A stretch of DNA of 64,000 nucleotides from Cercis canadensis (GCA_003255065.1 QAOA01000573.1:660991-724990); one strand, 5' to 3'; numbered from the stretch's first letter, positions 1 to 12,083 are shown. The notes: a model not told the origin generated them from the letters alone. A program made the numbers and translations.

Positions 1-75
1 AATTTTTTAAAAGTGTAATATTTGTGTAAATATTTTCAAAAGCATTTGTGTATTGTAATTTAGGAACTGATGTTA
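1..75 (+). repeat. fragment of the 11.1-kb repeat family
   Basis: The first bases resemble 11080-11170: both have an A/T tract followed by AGTGTAATATTTGTGTAAAT and a second degenerate copy of the same phrase. The window therefore opens inside a member of the family described at 10957-11170. No coding sense is visible. Confidence 0.45.
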
Positions 76-559
76 ATTGGTGGTATAATGTATATATAGG
101 TTGGAGGTTGGGTAACTAAGTATGGAAATTTATTGACTTTTGCTACTGTAAAGGGTGCTACTCACATGGTACCTTATGCATAGCCATCAAGAGCATTGCG
201 TCTATTCACTTGATTTGTGCAAGGGGTTACTCAAGAGAATTAGAAGCAGTCAAGGAATCTTCTGGCCGATTGACAGGTAACGGAAGAGGAAAAGTAGAAG
301 CAAAACATGCAAGGGGTATTGGCTAGGGATTTTTCTATGCCTTTTGCTATCAACTGCACGATGTTGCTGGCTAGGGATTTCTCATGTTACTGGCTAGGCA
401 TTCATTTTGATATGTTCTATATAATATTATTTTGACTTCAATGCATTCACAAAGTGTACAACAGCTTGTAACTTTCCTTCAATCAATTATTTAATGGATA
501 TTTGTGTTATAGAAATTATTTAATGAAAATGATATTTGTAAATGATATATTTTAATTTT
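76..559. other. intergenic, no gene seen
   Basis: This is AT-rich sequence with a short phrase (GGCTAGGGATTT) repeated near 320 and 370. I see no open frame, RNA gene or transposon end. Confidence 0.4.
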
Positions 560-916
560 TAAGAAACATTATTTAGGAATTTATCTTTAAAATTAAAAAA
601 AAAACTTAGGAAATTCCATGCCGCTGGAATTTCAAAAAATAAAAAATTATTTTTAAAATATTTTTAAAAAATAAAAAATATATATATTTTTTAAAAAATA
701 TATTAAATTTTTTTAAAAAAAATTCCAACATAAATTTTCATTTTTTTTTTCAAAACCGAATTCTAATAGTAAAATTCCATTGGAATTATTATCCTGTTAA
801 AATTTTGCAATTCCAACAACCACTTCTCTAACGACCCAAATTTTGTTAAAATTTTCTTTAGAATTTGAAATTCCAACGGAAAAACTCCGTTGGAATTCAA
901 GAAATTTCTTGTAGTG
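560..916 (-). mobile_element. CACTA-type transposon end
   Basis: The right edge reads, on the minus strand, CACTACAAGAAATTTC. This matches the CACTACAAGAAA terminus shared by plant CACTA (En/Spm) elements. Inward are several copies of a TTCCAACGGA/TCCGTTGGAA phrase in both orientations, like the subterminal repeats such elements use for transposase binding. The other terminus and a transposase are absent, so this is a truncated or non-autonomous end. It abuts a copia relic directly. Confidence 0.6.
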
Positions 917-917
917 T

Positions 918-1560
918 TGATTGGGGCTCTTAGTATCTCTCTTTGACTCAGCTTGACATTAGATTTGCAGTGAACAAGCTATCTCAGTTCATGTACAAGC
1001 CATATGTGACTCATCTCACTGCCTTGAAGTGAGTCTTACGCTACCTTAAGTCCACAATAAAATTCAGTCTCCATCTAAGAGGAAACTGCCCTTTACAACT
1101 CTTTACTTACTTGGATGCAGATTGGGCTGGCAACCCTATTGATTGAACCTCAACTTCAGCACATCTTGTGTTCATGTGCAACAATGCTCTCTCATGGTCT
1201 TCCAAAAAACAACGCAGTGTAGCTTGCTCAAGTAGAAAGGCCGAGTATCATTCAGTGGCTTCAACCACAATTGAACTTGCTTGGCTCACTAATCTTCTCA
1301 AAGAGCTTGGCATTCATCTCACAAAGACACCCATTATCTACTGCGACAATATTGGCATCACTTACCTTTGCGCAAACCCTGTTTTTCATTCTAGAATGAA
1401 ACAAATTACACTAGATTACCATTTTGTCACATAAAAGGTATAAGCCAACCAGGTTCATGTCTCTCATGTTTCTACAAATGATCAACTTGCAGATATCCTC
1501 ACTAAACCATTAGCTTCATCAACTTTCTGTCATTTTAGAAACAAGATAGATGTTCTAAAT
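918..1560 (+). pseudogene. Ty1/copia RNase H relic
   Basis: Across two frames and at least two stops this encodes the end of a copia polyprotein. It begins with a DIRFAVNKLSQF-like segment, continues with YLDADWAG, SWSSKKQ, SRKAEYHS, CDN, NPVFHSR and DYHFV, and closes with the typical ADILTKPL near 1495. These are the RNase H motifs of copia pol in their usual order. The upstream gag, protease, integrase and most of RT are missing. The 5' side abuts a CACTA end at 916. Confidence 0.8.
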
Positions 1561-1583
1561 GGGTCAGCCATCTTGTGGGAGCA

Positions 1584-1772
1584 TGACAGAACATCTCTTG
1601 TAACTGCTTCCTAAACTATCTAGGGTTTTTGTATAGAGTTCAAAAATCAAATTATTGTTACATGGAACTAAGGTTTCATTCTTTGAATATTTTTGTACTT
1701 GTATAAATACATGAATCCAACAGAAAGAGATAACTTTCCTTTCCCAATCGTTTGTCTCACTTCTTTAGTACA
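1584..1772 (+). mobile_element. probable copia 3' LTR remnant
   Basis: A purine-rich stretch (TTGTGGGAGCA) directly after the RNase H relic resembles a polypurine tract and is followed by TGACAG, a plausible LTR start. A TATA-like TTGTATAAATA lies near 1700. I could not find the partner LTR or a target-site duplication, so the right edge is a guess. Confidence 0.35.
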
Positions 1773-1817
1773 TACGTTGATCTTTAGGGTATGAAGCAAT
1801 AAATGGACTATCAAGGA

Positions 1818-2917
1818 ATTTTGTGGGAAGGTCCTAAGTGCTTTATTTCCTTTTCAATTTTTCTTTTATTTTTTTTGAAAATATCCAAAAATAATTGAGT
1901 AGACAACACAAAAATTTGAACTTTTGACCCTGTGTGATGGACATCACTAGTATAAAGAAGGATAAGGCCAAAATATGCAATAGATGACACGAGGAATATA
2001 ATAATGATAGATATAATTTATTTTTCTTCTCTTATCTATTTTTTTTTTATTTTTAATTCTTGACTTTTATTTGTTTTGACAAGTCAACCATATAGTCTGC
2101 CTCTAGATAAATTGTTATATACTTGAGAGTAGTATTTTAGGTCAATAAAAATGTAATATTGAATGTGTTACATTAAATCAAATTAATTAAATTAAATATA
2201 TTATTTTATTCTTTTAACATAACCAATGTCACCCTTTTATTCACCTAAAGTATTATTTTTAAAGTATAGAAGAATTTACTTACCCCTGGAGCTTGATGAG
2301 CCTCTAATAAAATACATTATCAACTATAATATACCAAAACAAATATGTACCAACAATCATAAGATGTTTGTAATTAAATAATAGACTAATTAATATAGAA
2401 CACAAACATACACAATACTACTAGTCTAAGAATCTTTTAAAAAATTAAAATTTTAAGTTATAATTTTCACTCCCTATATTCCCAACTATATCGAATAGCT
2501 AATTAATATAGAAAGCAATTCAGCAAAGAAAAAAAAAGGACTAATAGTAGGTGAAGAAGTGTAGAAGTTTTGCTTGGTATCCATCACTATATTAATTATT
2601 GACTAATAAAGTTAGCTTTCATCATCCACTTAATTTTTTGATATCACGAGTCTATGAGAACAGTGTGATCACGAAAATAGAACATGACAAAAATAATAAG
2701 AAAAAAAAAGGAACATTTTTGTGGTCCACATATAACACAGTACAATCTCCACATCTTTTGATATAGATTTCGTTTAGATTTTCTCCTAACAAACAGGCCA
2801 AGATGTCCGTAACATGAACATGAATTTTGGAAGCTTATCCCTGAGTGCTTTATTTCCTTTTCAATTTTTCTTTTATTCTTTTAAAAATATCCCAAATAAT
2901 TGAGTAGACAACATTAC
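1818..2917 (+). repeat. pair of direct repeats of about 95 bp
   Basis: Bases 1818-1913 and 2822-2917 share a run containing AGTGCTTTATTTCC, a T-rich tract and AATAATTGAGTAGACAACA. They are about 1 kb apart in the same orientation with a few mismatches. This could be the terminal repeats of a small decayed element or a local duplication. Nothing coding lies between them. Confidence 0.5.
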
Positions 2918-3141
2918 ATGACTTTTAACTCGTGCAAACTACTCTAACTGCCACCAATTAAAATGTATATCCTATATTTGCATGTGAATATTCAATTACA
3001 ATACATTCCAAATATATAAATGATAAATCATAAGTAGAATGATGTCATTTTAGCTTATTTTTCACCTTACAGTTAACAGTTTAAAAATAAATTCTTTGTA
3101 GTTTAAAAAGTAGATTGATAGTAAATTTGATAGAAGCACGA

Positions 3142-3708
3142 TAGAAATAAGGCTTAATTGTAATTTTAATTTTTTTATTTTAATAATTTGAACTTTTTAG
3201 TTATTTTTATTTAAAAATAAATTATTTTATCTTTCTATATTCATAAAATATATAATTTTGATCCTTTTATCTTTGAACCAAAATTGCTTAAGTTTATTTT
3301 AAGGTGTAAAGTGCTCTGATTCATAATCTCATCGTTCAAATTAAAGAACCACATCTTGTAAACTTCCTCACAAAAGTTCAGTTCGATCTAACGGTAAATG
3401 ATCTAGATTTTCGGTTAGATGAAAACTTTTAGTTTTAGTATTTTGGACTGAGTCCCATTATTGAATTGAGCTAAAATTGTTAAGAGATTCTCAAGACGTA
3501 ACTCTTCAATTTAAACAATAAAATTATGAATTGAAAAACTTTACATCTTAAACTAAACCCGAGAAATTTTGGCTTAGAGATGAAAGAAGCAAAATTACAT
3601 ATTTTATGAATATAGATGAACTAAATTGTTTATTTTTAAATAAAAAGAACCAAAAAATTCAAGTTGTTAAAATAAAATTACCAAAATTTCAATTAAGCCT
3701 TGAAACAA
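3142..3708. mobile_element. foldback MITE, Mutator-like target duplication
   Basis: The element runs 3151-3699 (549 bp), starting GGCTTAATTG and ending CAATTAAGCC. Roughly 135 bp at each end are imperfect inverted repeats of each other. The flanking 9-mers are tagaaataa (3142-3150) and ttgaaacaa (3700-3708), matching at 7 of 9 positions. Together these suggest an old Mutator-type MITE. It has no coding capacity. Confidence 0.65.
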
Positions 3709-4165
3709 TCTTTCATTGTCACTAAGTGAAAGTTGGGTATCAAAAACAAGAAAAGATTCAAGACAATTGCCGCTAATCTGTTTATATCACAAAATTTACA
3801 TTTTTCTGTGTGTTGCATTAATCTGGCCTGACATGAATCTTTACGCGAAAATATATATAAATAATATCAAAACTTCAGCAAATGCTCCCAGGACTTGTTG
3901 AACCAAACTATGATAGTGGTCCCAGTCAAAGCAAGCTAACAGCCAAATAAAGTAAACAAAAACAATACTCTCTTTGGGTGAGAGTTGACCCACAGTTGAA
4001 TAATTGCTTGCATGAATTTTATTGATAACTTCTGGTTCCTTAAATAGGCAGTAGCCCAGTGAAACCAAGAGTACAAGACCGAAACTTGAGCTACTGGAAT
4101 TGACTAAGTAAACAAATACGTTAAGTAACAGAAATGGGAAACAAACCCCTAAACTATCTCTAACA

Positions 4166-4814
4166 ACTAGTTGAATGGGTAACCTTGCATGCAACAGGTG
4201 GGTAATGTGTTTTTATTCCTTGCATGATCTTTTCAACCCCTTTGACAGTTTCTTCTAAGCCATGCAACACCCAATTCACGTGCACCCACTACCCATAATA
4301 CTTGGGGTTTGGTTTTAGACCCCTATCTGATCTATGTGGCCTATCAGACTACCAGAGCCCCCAATGTTGCAAACCAGCAAAAAGTTCAGGAACAAAAAAA
4401 AATACAAAAGCTAAAGCTGTGAACTCCATATCAAATGCCATTTTTTGTAAGTAACATTTTGTATATAAGAAATTCATTTGCCCATAAAANACTAGTTGAA
4501 TGGGTAACCTTGCATGCAACAGGTGGGTAATGTGTTTTTATTCCTTGCATGATCTTTTCTACCCCTTTGACAGTTTCTTCTAAGCCATGCAACACCCAAT
4601 TCACGTGCACCCACTACCCATGATACTTGGGGTTTGGTTTTAGACCCCTATCTGATCTATGTGGCCTATCAGACTACCAGAGCCCCCAATGTTGCAAACC
4701 AGCAAAAAGTTCAGGAACAAAAAAAAATACAAAAGCTAAAGCTGTGAACTCCATATCAAATGCCATTTTTTGTAAGTAACATTTTGTATATAAGAAATTC
4801 ATTTGCCCATAAAA
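4166..4814. repeat. 324-bp direct duplication around a single N
   Basis: Bases 4166-4489 and 4491-4814 are the same 324-bp sequence with about two mismatches, separated only by the N at 4490. This is the signature of two overlapping contig ends placed side by side. It lies in the 3' flank of the PHD gene ending at 4989. Confidence 0.85.
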
Positions 4815-4988
4815 TAATTTGGGCAATCTCAGTTCATCAATCTCCTTAATAACACAGGCACCAAAAAGGAACTCTTCATTCCAATTCCTGCTTTCATCAC
4901 ATCCTCTACTCCTAACTCCATTCAGAATATATATAAATACATTTTTTTCCAAAAAAGAAGCAGCACTGTACAGTTAGAGATTAATAAG

Positions 4989-7900
4989 TCAACAGACAGA
5001 AGCACAGGAATATTGTGTGCTAGAGGCAAGACTACCACCATTACTAGAAGCACTCAATTCACTATGATTATACCCGGTTAAGCACTTTGCAACATCTTTA
5101 TCCTCTCCAGACACCACATTGATTCTCTGTCGCGAACCTTGCTTTCCTCTAAAGACTCCCCACAAGTAATACTTTGCCTGAAATCCTGCCCAAGGGTAAT
5201 TCAAAAATCAAATTATAGTTTCATTTACAAACAACTAAATGAACATGTACAACTGAAGAATTAGAATGATTGAAACTCACTCCAATATTGAAGTGGGAGC
5301 ATAGTTGAAGCGAAAATTAAAAGCTCCGCATTTTCCACAACCACTCTTATGGCAAGGTCACCCCGAATAATGTCATCAACCAACTTGTCAAAAAACTTTT
5401 CATCTCTGTACAGGCATACAGTATTTAGTTAGACAAAAGAAAGAGTAGAGTAAGACCATGTTAAGAATCTCTGAAACATCACCTTTCGTTCTCTGGAAAG
5501 AAAAAAAGAGCAACACTCTGATCAGTTGGCCCCGACTTCTTGAAGCCTTTTGGCCACACTGCAGATCTTTGAAGCAAGTCTGCATGAAGCACCTCTGGGA
5601 ACAATGTAGCCTCCTCTTGGACTTTGGAGCATGCTAAACTGGACACATGGGCCACGAGTCCAGTGACAGTACCAAAACTTTCGTGAGAAATGCACAAACT
5701 TCCCCTGTTAACCAAAAATTTAACCTCATACAATGTTCAAAACTGCAGCTAAATAGTTCCTCATCCCCAAATGCTGGTAACAAAACAAAATTCTTACCTC
5801 CAGATTGGAACTGCAATAGGCTGTGCATCAGCATAACTATCTAATTCTGTGACATTTAAATCATCACTGGTAGCTACTTGAGAGACTTGAACTGAGTCAG
5901 ACTCATCAGAATTAGCAGAATCTATTTGAAGTAATCCATCCTCTTTCATAGAGTTATCTTCTTCACAGTTCTCACTGCACTGAGTCTTATCACAAAGAGA
6001 AGATTGACCATCAAATAAGGGCATTTTTGTTTTATTAACAAAGCCAGAGATATCTTCTCTTTTCTTATGCTTCTTAGTCTTCTTTGATAGCCAACACTTG
6101 TTTTCCTTCACTCTCTTTAGACATTCCTTTAATTCTAACGTGCTCTCAACTGTGTCAAATTTTGCCAAACAGACCGAGTCACTTATTCTCAATGGAAGAG
6201 GGATAGATTTGTCAACAGAAGATATCTTTGCTGCCTTTGGTTCACAATCCACACAAAACCAAGTAACATCCTCAGTTTTAATAACAGGCAATCGATCTAA
6301 ACAATACCTGGAAAAGGAAAGTTGAGTCAATGACCAGTAAAGACCTCTAAAGAAGAGAAATTGCAACTTTTTAACATAAAAAATCATCATATTTCAGAAG
6401 CATTTTAAAAGTACCGATGCTGTGCATAGACCTGACACCCTCTGCAATAAACAAGTGTCTCTTCCCAGCCTCTGTGGCCACACATGAGACACACATCCTG
6501 CAATAAGTGTACAGAGTCTTAGTGAAATGGTTTCCAACAGCAGAAGAGCAACTCTAAACACAGACAGTGCCACACACTCTAACTAGATGCGCCAAGCCCC
6601 TGCAATCAGAGTGCACTCCCACAAATCCTTAAACTCCTCATTCCTCCCTAAACCTTGACAATGAGTACAAAGAAAGTTCTCCAAAGCATCCAAACAAACC
6701 ATTGCTCTCCAAAGATTACAAAAGGATGATTCCAAAGCTTCTAGGCTACCTCACAATGCAAAAAGATAATGACTAGTAGTCTTCAAACTCCAAAATTACA
6801 TAACAAAAATGTTAGGAAAAAGGGCCTTATATGGCCTACAGCCCCTACACAACTGAAGCAAATTATTTGTGTTAATCCCTATGGAGTACCACAGTCCAAG
6901 GAAAATATTTGAGCCCTTTAATGGACAAAAAGAAAAAAAGGCGATAACTAAATTTTGGCCAAAAGGAGTCCAAGCCAATAATGAAAGAAAGATTGGCAAG
7001 TATATGAACCAAAAGGCTCCAAGGACCATATCCTTTTATCCACAAAGCTGAAACAGTGAAGGGAATCTATATAGCAAGTAAAGCAGCAAGTCTGCTGGTT
7101 CCCTTTTATTAAGGTTCCTGGAGAAGTGCAACCTCCAAGAAAGAAGGGAGGCTTGAAGTGTTGAAACCTAGAAACGAAAGCAGGAAGCACAGTAAAGACG
7201 ATAAAGGCACTGAAATAGATTAGGACAAGGAGCCTCTCCTATTCACAAATGTTTTGAATACATGAACCATTATCCATATGCAAGCAAAGCAAATGAAAAA
7301 AGAAGTGTATACCTGTGAGTTAAATTCTAGGGACTTACATGGGAGCCATAGACCACAGACTTGACATCCCAACCATTCTGATGCAAGCCATGTTTACTCT
7401 TCTGTCACCCTAGGCAAAAGGTTACAAGAGAAAACATCATAACACTTGGCCACTAGAGCAAATACATTGGGCACAAACTTCCCAACACCCAGGGCCCCAA
7501 CCACAGGGGTTGCTGGATTGCAACAAAGATCCTAAGGCCTAAATAACTAGAGGATTGCTCTAGCATCCCCAGACCCTGATCACAAAAATTGTTTGTAAAT
7601 CTTAATTCTCTCAACAATCCCGATGATGATTCTAAACAAAGATAAAGTAAATAGGAATGTAAGAAAGACATATTTGAACTACTGTAACAAGACCACCTCA
7701 AGGAAAGGAAGCACTCTTCCAGCAGTAAAATCTCAAGAAATCATTTGAATAACTGGGTCCCAAAAACAAGTGAGTAGATTACTATCTAAATGCACACCAA
7801 AGTATGGGAGCGGCCATTGCAAAATCATGCACCCTACTTCATCATCTAAACTCACTAAGACCTGTTCCTTCACTAATATTCCCGTCGATCCACGTTTAGC

Positions 7901-9564
7901 CAAATTGATAGAGGCCAGACACAACCTCAAAGATCTAAAGCAAAAGTAGGACAATTAGAGAGTTCTCCCAATCCACAAGAAGAATATAAGATGGTGTTAT
8001 CTGAAAACCAAAAACGAGAGAGCTCTACATCATCACCCCACAACCAAGGCCTTAACCAGCCCCACCTAGGAGCCCCAAAAGAACATCTGGCTTAAAGCTT
8101 CAGTATTTGCGCGCTCATTAATACTAAATTTAGAGAATACTCTGTGTGAAAAAGTAATTATCAGTAAGCACATTAGCACATGTAAGAGTTTGTGCCCTGC
8201 ATATCACAGAAATGAAAGGTCCCAGATTCCAAATAACCACCATTCCTAATGCAGAGAACAATATATTCCATGCACTATCTGACGGCACCCATCAGCATTA
8301 TGCATGAACTATAACTTAACAGAATTCCCAAATTTCAACTCAATTTATAATTTGATTAAATTATATTATCAAATTAGACCAGATTTTCTCATTTTCAATA
8401 CCCATCACTACAAACTGTATAGGTATTAGGGTTAACCATTAGCCTACCCCACGTTTTCAAGGAGGAGGGTAAAATGAAGAGAAACAAACTTAAAAGTCAC
8501 CAAGATCAAAAGGACAGATTTAGCAAATAGCCACTGGTTCAATAAGAATTTCAAAGTGCTCTACAGTCAAACTGTATTCCTGAATTCTCCCTTCTAATAG
8601 TGATTCAACTTTTCTATAATGTTAACTTCTCTTAGCTGCTACCTAGTACCATAACCTACATATAGCTAAAATTTCACTGATTCTCCAAGAACGACTCTAG
8701 CCACTTTTATAATATAAACAGACTTCCCATTCCACATTATCTCCACTTAGTTTGACTTCTTCATTTTTCTCTTTAAAAATAACTGTTTTTCTTCTTTCTC
8801 CCCCCCCCCAACGATAATTTGATCTGTGGACCCTCAGCTTCTACAACTCTTTCTTTCCATATATCTAGAATGCATCCTCTTTAGGGTTCATATTCTATCA
8901 ATATGAATGAGTTTCACCCTACAACCCATCCACCAACCACAACTCTCTTCCTTGTTGGGACCAGCTACTTTTACCAGGACAAGAATCACAACATGGGCAG
9001 ATCTCCTTCACAATTATTATTATTAATCCAAACATCACCAAAGACATGTACTTTGCCTATTCAGGCAAGGCTTAGACAAAGCTTCAAAATGCCTCTGCAT
9101 CTTTATTACATAACAGGTATAAGGACAAATTACTAAGCAGATGATAGGCCTAGAAATATATCAAAAACAATGTCCCTAGTTTCCAAATAACAACAGAAAA
9201 TCTCAGAGAGAGAGAGAGAGAGAGCGAGGGAAGGGAAAAAAAACTTCTATCACCTTAAACTACCTACCATACGGGTAAATCGTATATACACTATGAACTT
9301 GATAGTTACACAACCCATTCCCAAGTCTCAACCTTTTGCCCAACCCATTCCCAAGTCTCATATATAAACAACAAATAATCGTAATATTTCAGTCTAAAAA
9401 CAAGAAAAGAGGAAAAAATAAATAAACGAAGGGTATAATTCCAACTCTTAGCCATCTACCATCAACCAAAGTATCAAAGGGGAATTGCAAATTCCATTCA
9501 TAAAAATAGGATGTTTACACCCGTAAGATGAAAAAAGAGGGGAGAGAGAAAACAAACTCACCAT
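4989..9564 (-). CDS. PHD finger + SPOC-like protein (AIPP2 family)
   Basis: Exons on the minus strand are 9564-9562, 6497-6415, 6307-5798, 5704-5483, 5405-5281 and 5185-4989. They total 1140 nt, every phase matches and all introns are GT-AG, giving 379 residues. The N-terminus is a C4HC3 PHD finger (C4, C7, C19, C22, H28, C31, C47, C50). A low-complexity acidic/serine linker follows. Residues about 195-335 form the SPOC-like domain of the AIPP2/PAIPP2 family (PIWRG, GLVAHVS, SAVWPKGF, FPENER, YYLWGVFRGK). In Arabidopsis this family acts with BAH/SPOC partners in histone-mark reading and transcript polyadenylation control, so a nuclear role is inferred. The first coding exon would contain only ATG, chosen because it abuts a perfect GTGAGT donor. 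That step is inferred; the rest is well supported. Confidence 0.85.
6530..8110 (-). pseudogene. decayed L1-type LINE inside intron 1
   Basis: Minus-strand fragments in shifting frames match the C-terminal half of a plant LINE ORF2. In order they are a D-D-T-I-L-like RT core end (near 8000), the post-RT segment with INLAKRGS, EVGCMILQWPLPYFGV and WDPVI (about 7750-7950), an NGWD segment (near 7360), a zinc-binding-type segment with INTNNLLQL and RPYKALFPN (near 6850), and a KLW/VLWECTL-like tail (near 6620). Stops and frameshifts are numerous. It is inserted in the sense orientation of the host gene. Confidence 0.65.
9205..9224 (+). repeat. (AG)n microsatellite
   Basis: Ten uninterrupted AG units in the first intron of the 4989-9564 gene. 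This is a potential length-polymorphic marker. Confidence 0.9.
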
Positions 9565-9754
9565 GGTTACTACTTCAAGGGTGTACAATGTGGTCAATCA
9601 TCTTTAGTATAATGCTGAGAATCTTGGACGAAGAATGGTAAGCTATTAGAATACTAAGCTTCTCAAAGCGAGATTCCTTGACAATGAGGGTCCCTTCGAA
9701 ATTTTGTTGACAACAGAAAGAGAGATTTCGTACCCTTGCCGCAACCGGCATGCA

Positions 9755-9869
9755 AAACCTGCGCCGTTTCCCCTGCCACTAACAATGAGAAATGAAAAAG
9801 GGAAAGGGAAATATAAACCTGCGCCGTGCCACCAACAATGCGAAGTGAAAGAAGGGAAAGGAAATACAA
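9755..9869 (+). repeat. tandem repeat in the 5' leader region
   Basis: Two adjacent copies of about 60 and 55 bp (9755-9814 and 9815-9869), each beginning AAACCTGCGCC and ending in a GGGAAAGG-rich stretch. They lie 190-305 bp upstream of the inferred ATG of the PHD gene, so in its leader or core promoter. The variation between copies suggests an old duplication. Confidence 0.6.
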
Positions 9870-9870
9870 G

Positions 9871-10250
9871 TGGGGAAAAAATTAAGGAAAATTATTATTT
9901 GGTTTTTAAAGTTGATAAAAAAGATTAATTAATTTTAAATATGAAAAAAAATTAATAAGGGAGTGGGTAGATGACCTAAAATTTCGAATAATTTGAGTCA
10001 CAAATATGTAATAGAATACATAATTTTTTATAAAATATAAAAATGACATAATATAAATAAAAAAATGTGCCAAATTCTATTTTGTAGCAAAAATTAAATT
10101 TTTTATTTGACATATTTTTTTATATCATATTATTCTTGTATTTTTATAAGAAATTGTATATTTCAGAAAATAAGAATGACTTAATTTTTTGAGATCTTTA
10201 CAATGATATTAAATTTGATCTTTGAGTCCTACCAAAAATCCCTAATAAAG
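9871..10250. other. AT-rich intergenic stretch
   Basis: Very AT-rich sequence with no gene seen. A phrase near 9955 (TAAGGGAGTGGGTAG) recurs near 12555 just outside the inverted repeat arm there, suggesting that repeat-derived DNA extends into this stretch. Confidence 0.35.
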
Positions 10251-10501
10251 GGACTCTTTGATCTAGAAATTGTAATTTTACAAAATTTTTACCTAAATAT
10301 AATACTTCTAAAACTATTTACATCAATATTATAGTTTTTTAAAATTAAAAAAAAAAAAGTTCAAAGCTTAGGGGACCCATTAGACGCTCCATAGTTCTTG
10401 CAGAGTGTCCCTACTAGACACTTCATAGGGCCCACAGAGTGTTCACATTTCAAAAATTAAAAAAAAATAAATGCAGAGGTTGGGGGATCCGTGGGAATAA
10501 T

Positions 10502-10690
10502 TAGGGATGGCAATGGGGCGGGGATGGGGTGGGGCAAGCAGTCCCCGTCTCCATCCCCGAAGGGCATGGGGATGCCCCATCCCCGGACCCATCCCCGGCG
10601 GGATTTTTCAGCATCCTCATCCCCGCCCCACTAAATCCCCATCTGCCCCATGCCTCGCCCCATTTACCCATACAATCATACTTTTTTTAA
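10502..10690 (+). mobile_element. hAT-type transposon end with G/C-rich head
   Basis: TAGGGATGGCAA at the left edge resembles the TAGGGRTGGCAA terminus of plant hAT elements. It is followed by the GGGGCGGGGATGGGG and CCCCATCCCCG runs that typify one widespread non-autonomous group. No matching right terminus was found before the N at 10932, so it is probably truncated. Confidence 0.45.
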
Positions 10691-10956
10691 ATATACACAA
10701 TTTACAAGTTTAATCTATCGATCACGATTTCTAATTAAAATTCAAGTTTAATCGAACAAGATAATATAAATAATGCTCAAATAACATCATCAAGAATTCA
10801 AGATATCCTAAAGCAACAACAATAACATAAATAATATTCAAACAAAATTATAAAAATTGTTCTTAAACAATTATAAAAGTCAATAAGAAATCATAATAAG
10901 TACAAAAGGCTCCAAGCAATTAAAATAAGTANGGGGCCCACAAGCCAGCAGGGATG

Positions 10957-11170
10957 GTGGGATTTTGTCTCATTCGGACACGCTGTGGGCCTCACGGCGT
11001 GTCCACATGGAACACGCCGTGAGGCCCACGGCGTGTCCGGTGGGCCCCACGCCTCCGAAAAAGTTTTTTTTTTTTATTTTTGAATTTTAAAAAAGTGTAA
11101 TATTTGTGTAAATAGTTTGAAAGTTATAATATTTGTGTAAATATTTTTACTAATTGTAATATTTCTGTCA
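10957..11170 (+). repeat. repeat unit with a strong GC-rich hairpin
   Basis: Bases 10976-11004 and 11009-11038 are near-perfect inverted repeats, each arm itself containing the palindromic core CACGGCGTGT / ACACGCCGTG around GGCC. The rest of the unit (GGTGGGCCCC, CTCCGAAAA, long T tract, GTGTAATATTTGTGTAAAT) parallels the right arm at 12340-12510, so it is another diverged member of the same family. The GC content is sharply above the surrounding DNA. Confidence 0.7.
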
Positions 11171-11180
11171 AAATGCCTTA

Positions 11181-12083
11181 ATTTTACAACTCAACACCAC
11201 CTCATCACACCATGTCAGCGCTGATCTCTTACCCACCAACGGTCTCTCTCAATTTCTCTTCCCAAACAATTTTCTCTCTCCCTTAATCTCTTCTCTGCTT
11301 GTTCAAGTGCACATTATCTCCATTTCTCTTCTCTCATCACGCTTCTCCTTGTGAACCACCCACAAGGAGCCTTCTCTCTTCATCATCAAGATCCAAAGGT
11401 ACACCCATTTTACAGAGATCAGAACTTAAATCCAGAAATATATACAAACCCCACATACTCAAGACGACCCAGAAAATGGAAGAAGATTTTTTATTTTTTT
11501 TCCTTGTTATTAACTCTAAAACAAATCTAAATAAACGAATTTTATTTGGATTATAATTCGTGCTTAATATTAGAGTAGAAAGCTAAAAAGGAATTTGAAA
11601 AAAAAATTAGACTCGAAATCGCAGGTGTTTTGCAGATCTTAAAAATGTTGAGAAGAAAGAAACTAAAGAAACAGAGTCCAGATTTTATTCTTTTTTTTGC
11701 CTTTACTTAGCATAGATTCAAAAAAAATTTCCTCCATCTTCCCAACAGATCCAAAAAAGAGTCAACAGATCCATATTTGACAATCTCACTACCCCCTGTC
11801 CTTTCTCTCTATCGTTCTCTTTCTCAGAATCACAGCACAAAGCCTAAGCTTTAATACCAAAAAGGAAATGAAGCAACTTGGAGAGGAAGAAGCATTTTTG
11901 TTCAAGGGGGAAATTTTTTGGAAAATGGAGGGAATGAATGTGCATGTGGAGAGGCAGAGAAGAGATTAAGGGAGAGAGAAAACTTTTTGGGAAGAGAAAT
12001 GGAGAGAGACCGTTGGTGTCGGTGGTGGTGGGTAAGAGATCAGTGCTGATATGGCATGATGAAATGGTGTTGAGTTGTAAAAT
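11181..12083. repeat. second inverted repeat nested between the long arms
   Basis: Bases 11181-11298 pair with 11954-12083. The left arm begins ATTTTACAACTCAACACCA, continues with GCTGATCTCTTACCCACCA and CTCTCTCC, and ends CTTAATCTCTTCTCTGC. The right arm is the reverse complement with few changes. The 655-bp spacer is CT-rich at its start and GA-rich at its end. A read-through transcript would form a long, nearly perfect stem. Confidence 0.75.

Noticed and set aside
4674..4952. 92-codon minus-strand frame downstream of the PHD/SPOC gene
   Set aside because: It overlaps the duplicated contig end and the 3' flank, and has no domain or splice link to the gene. Most likely 3' UTR or flank.
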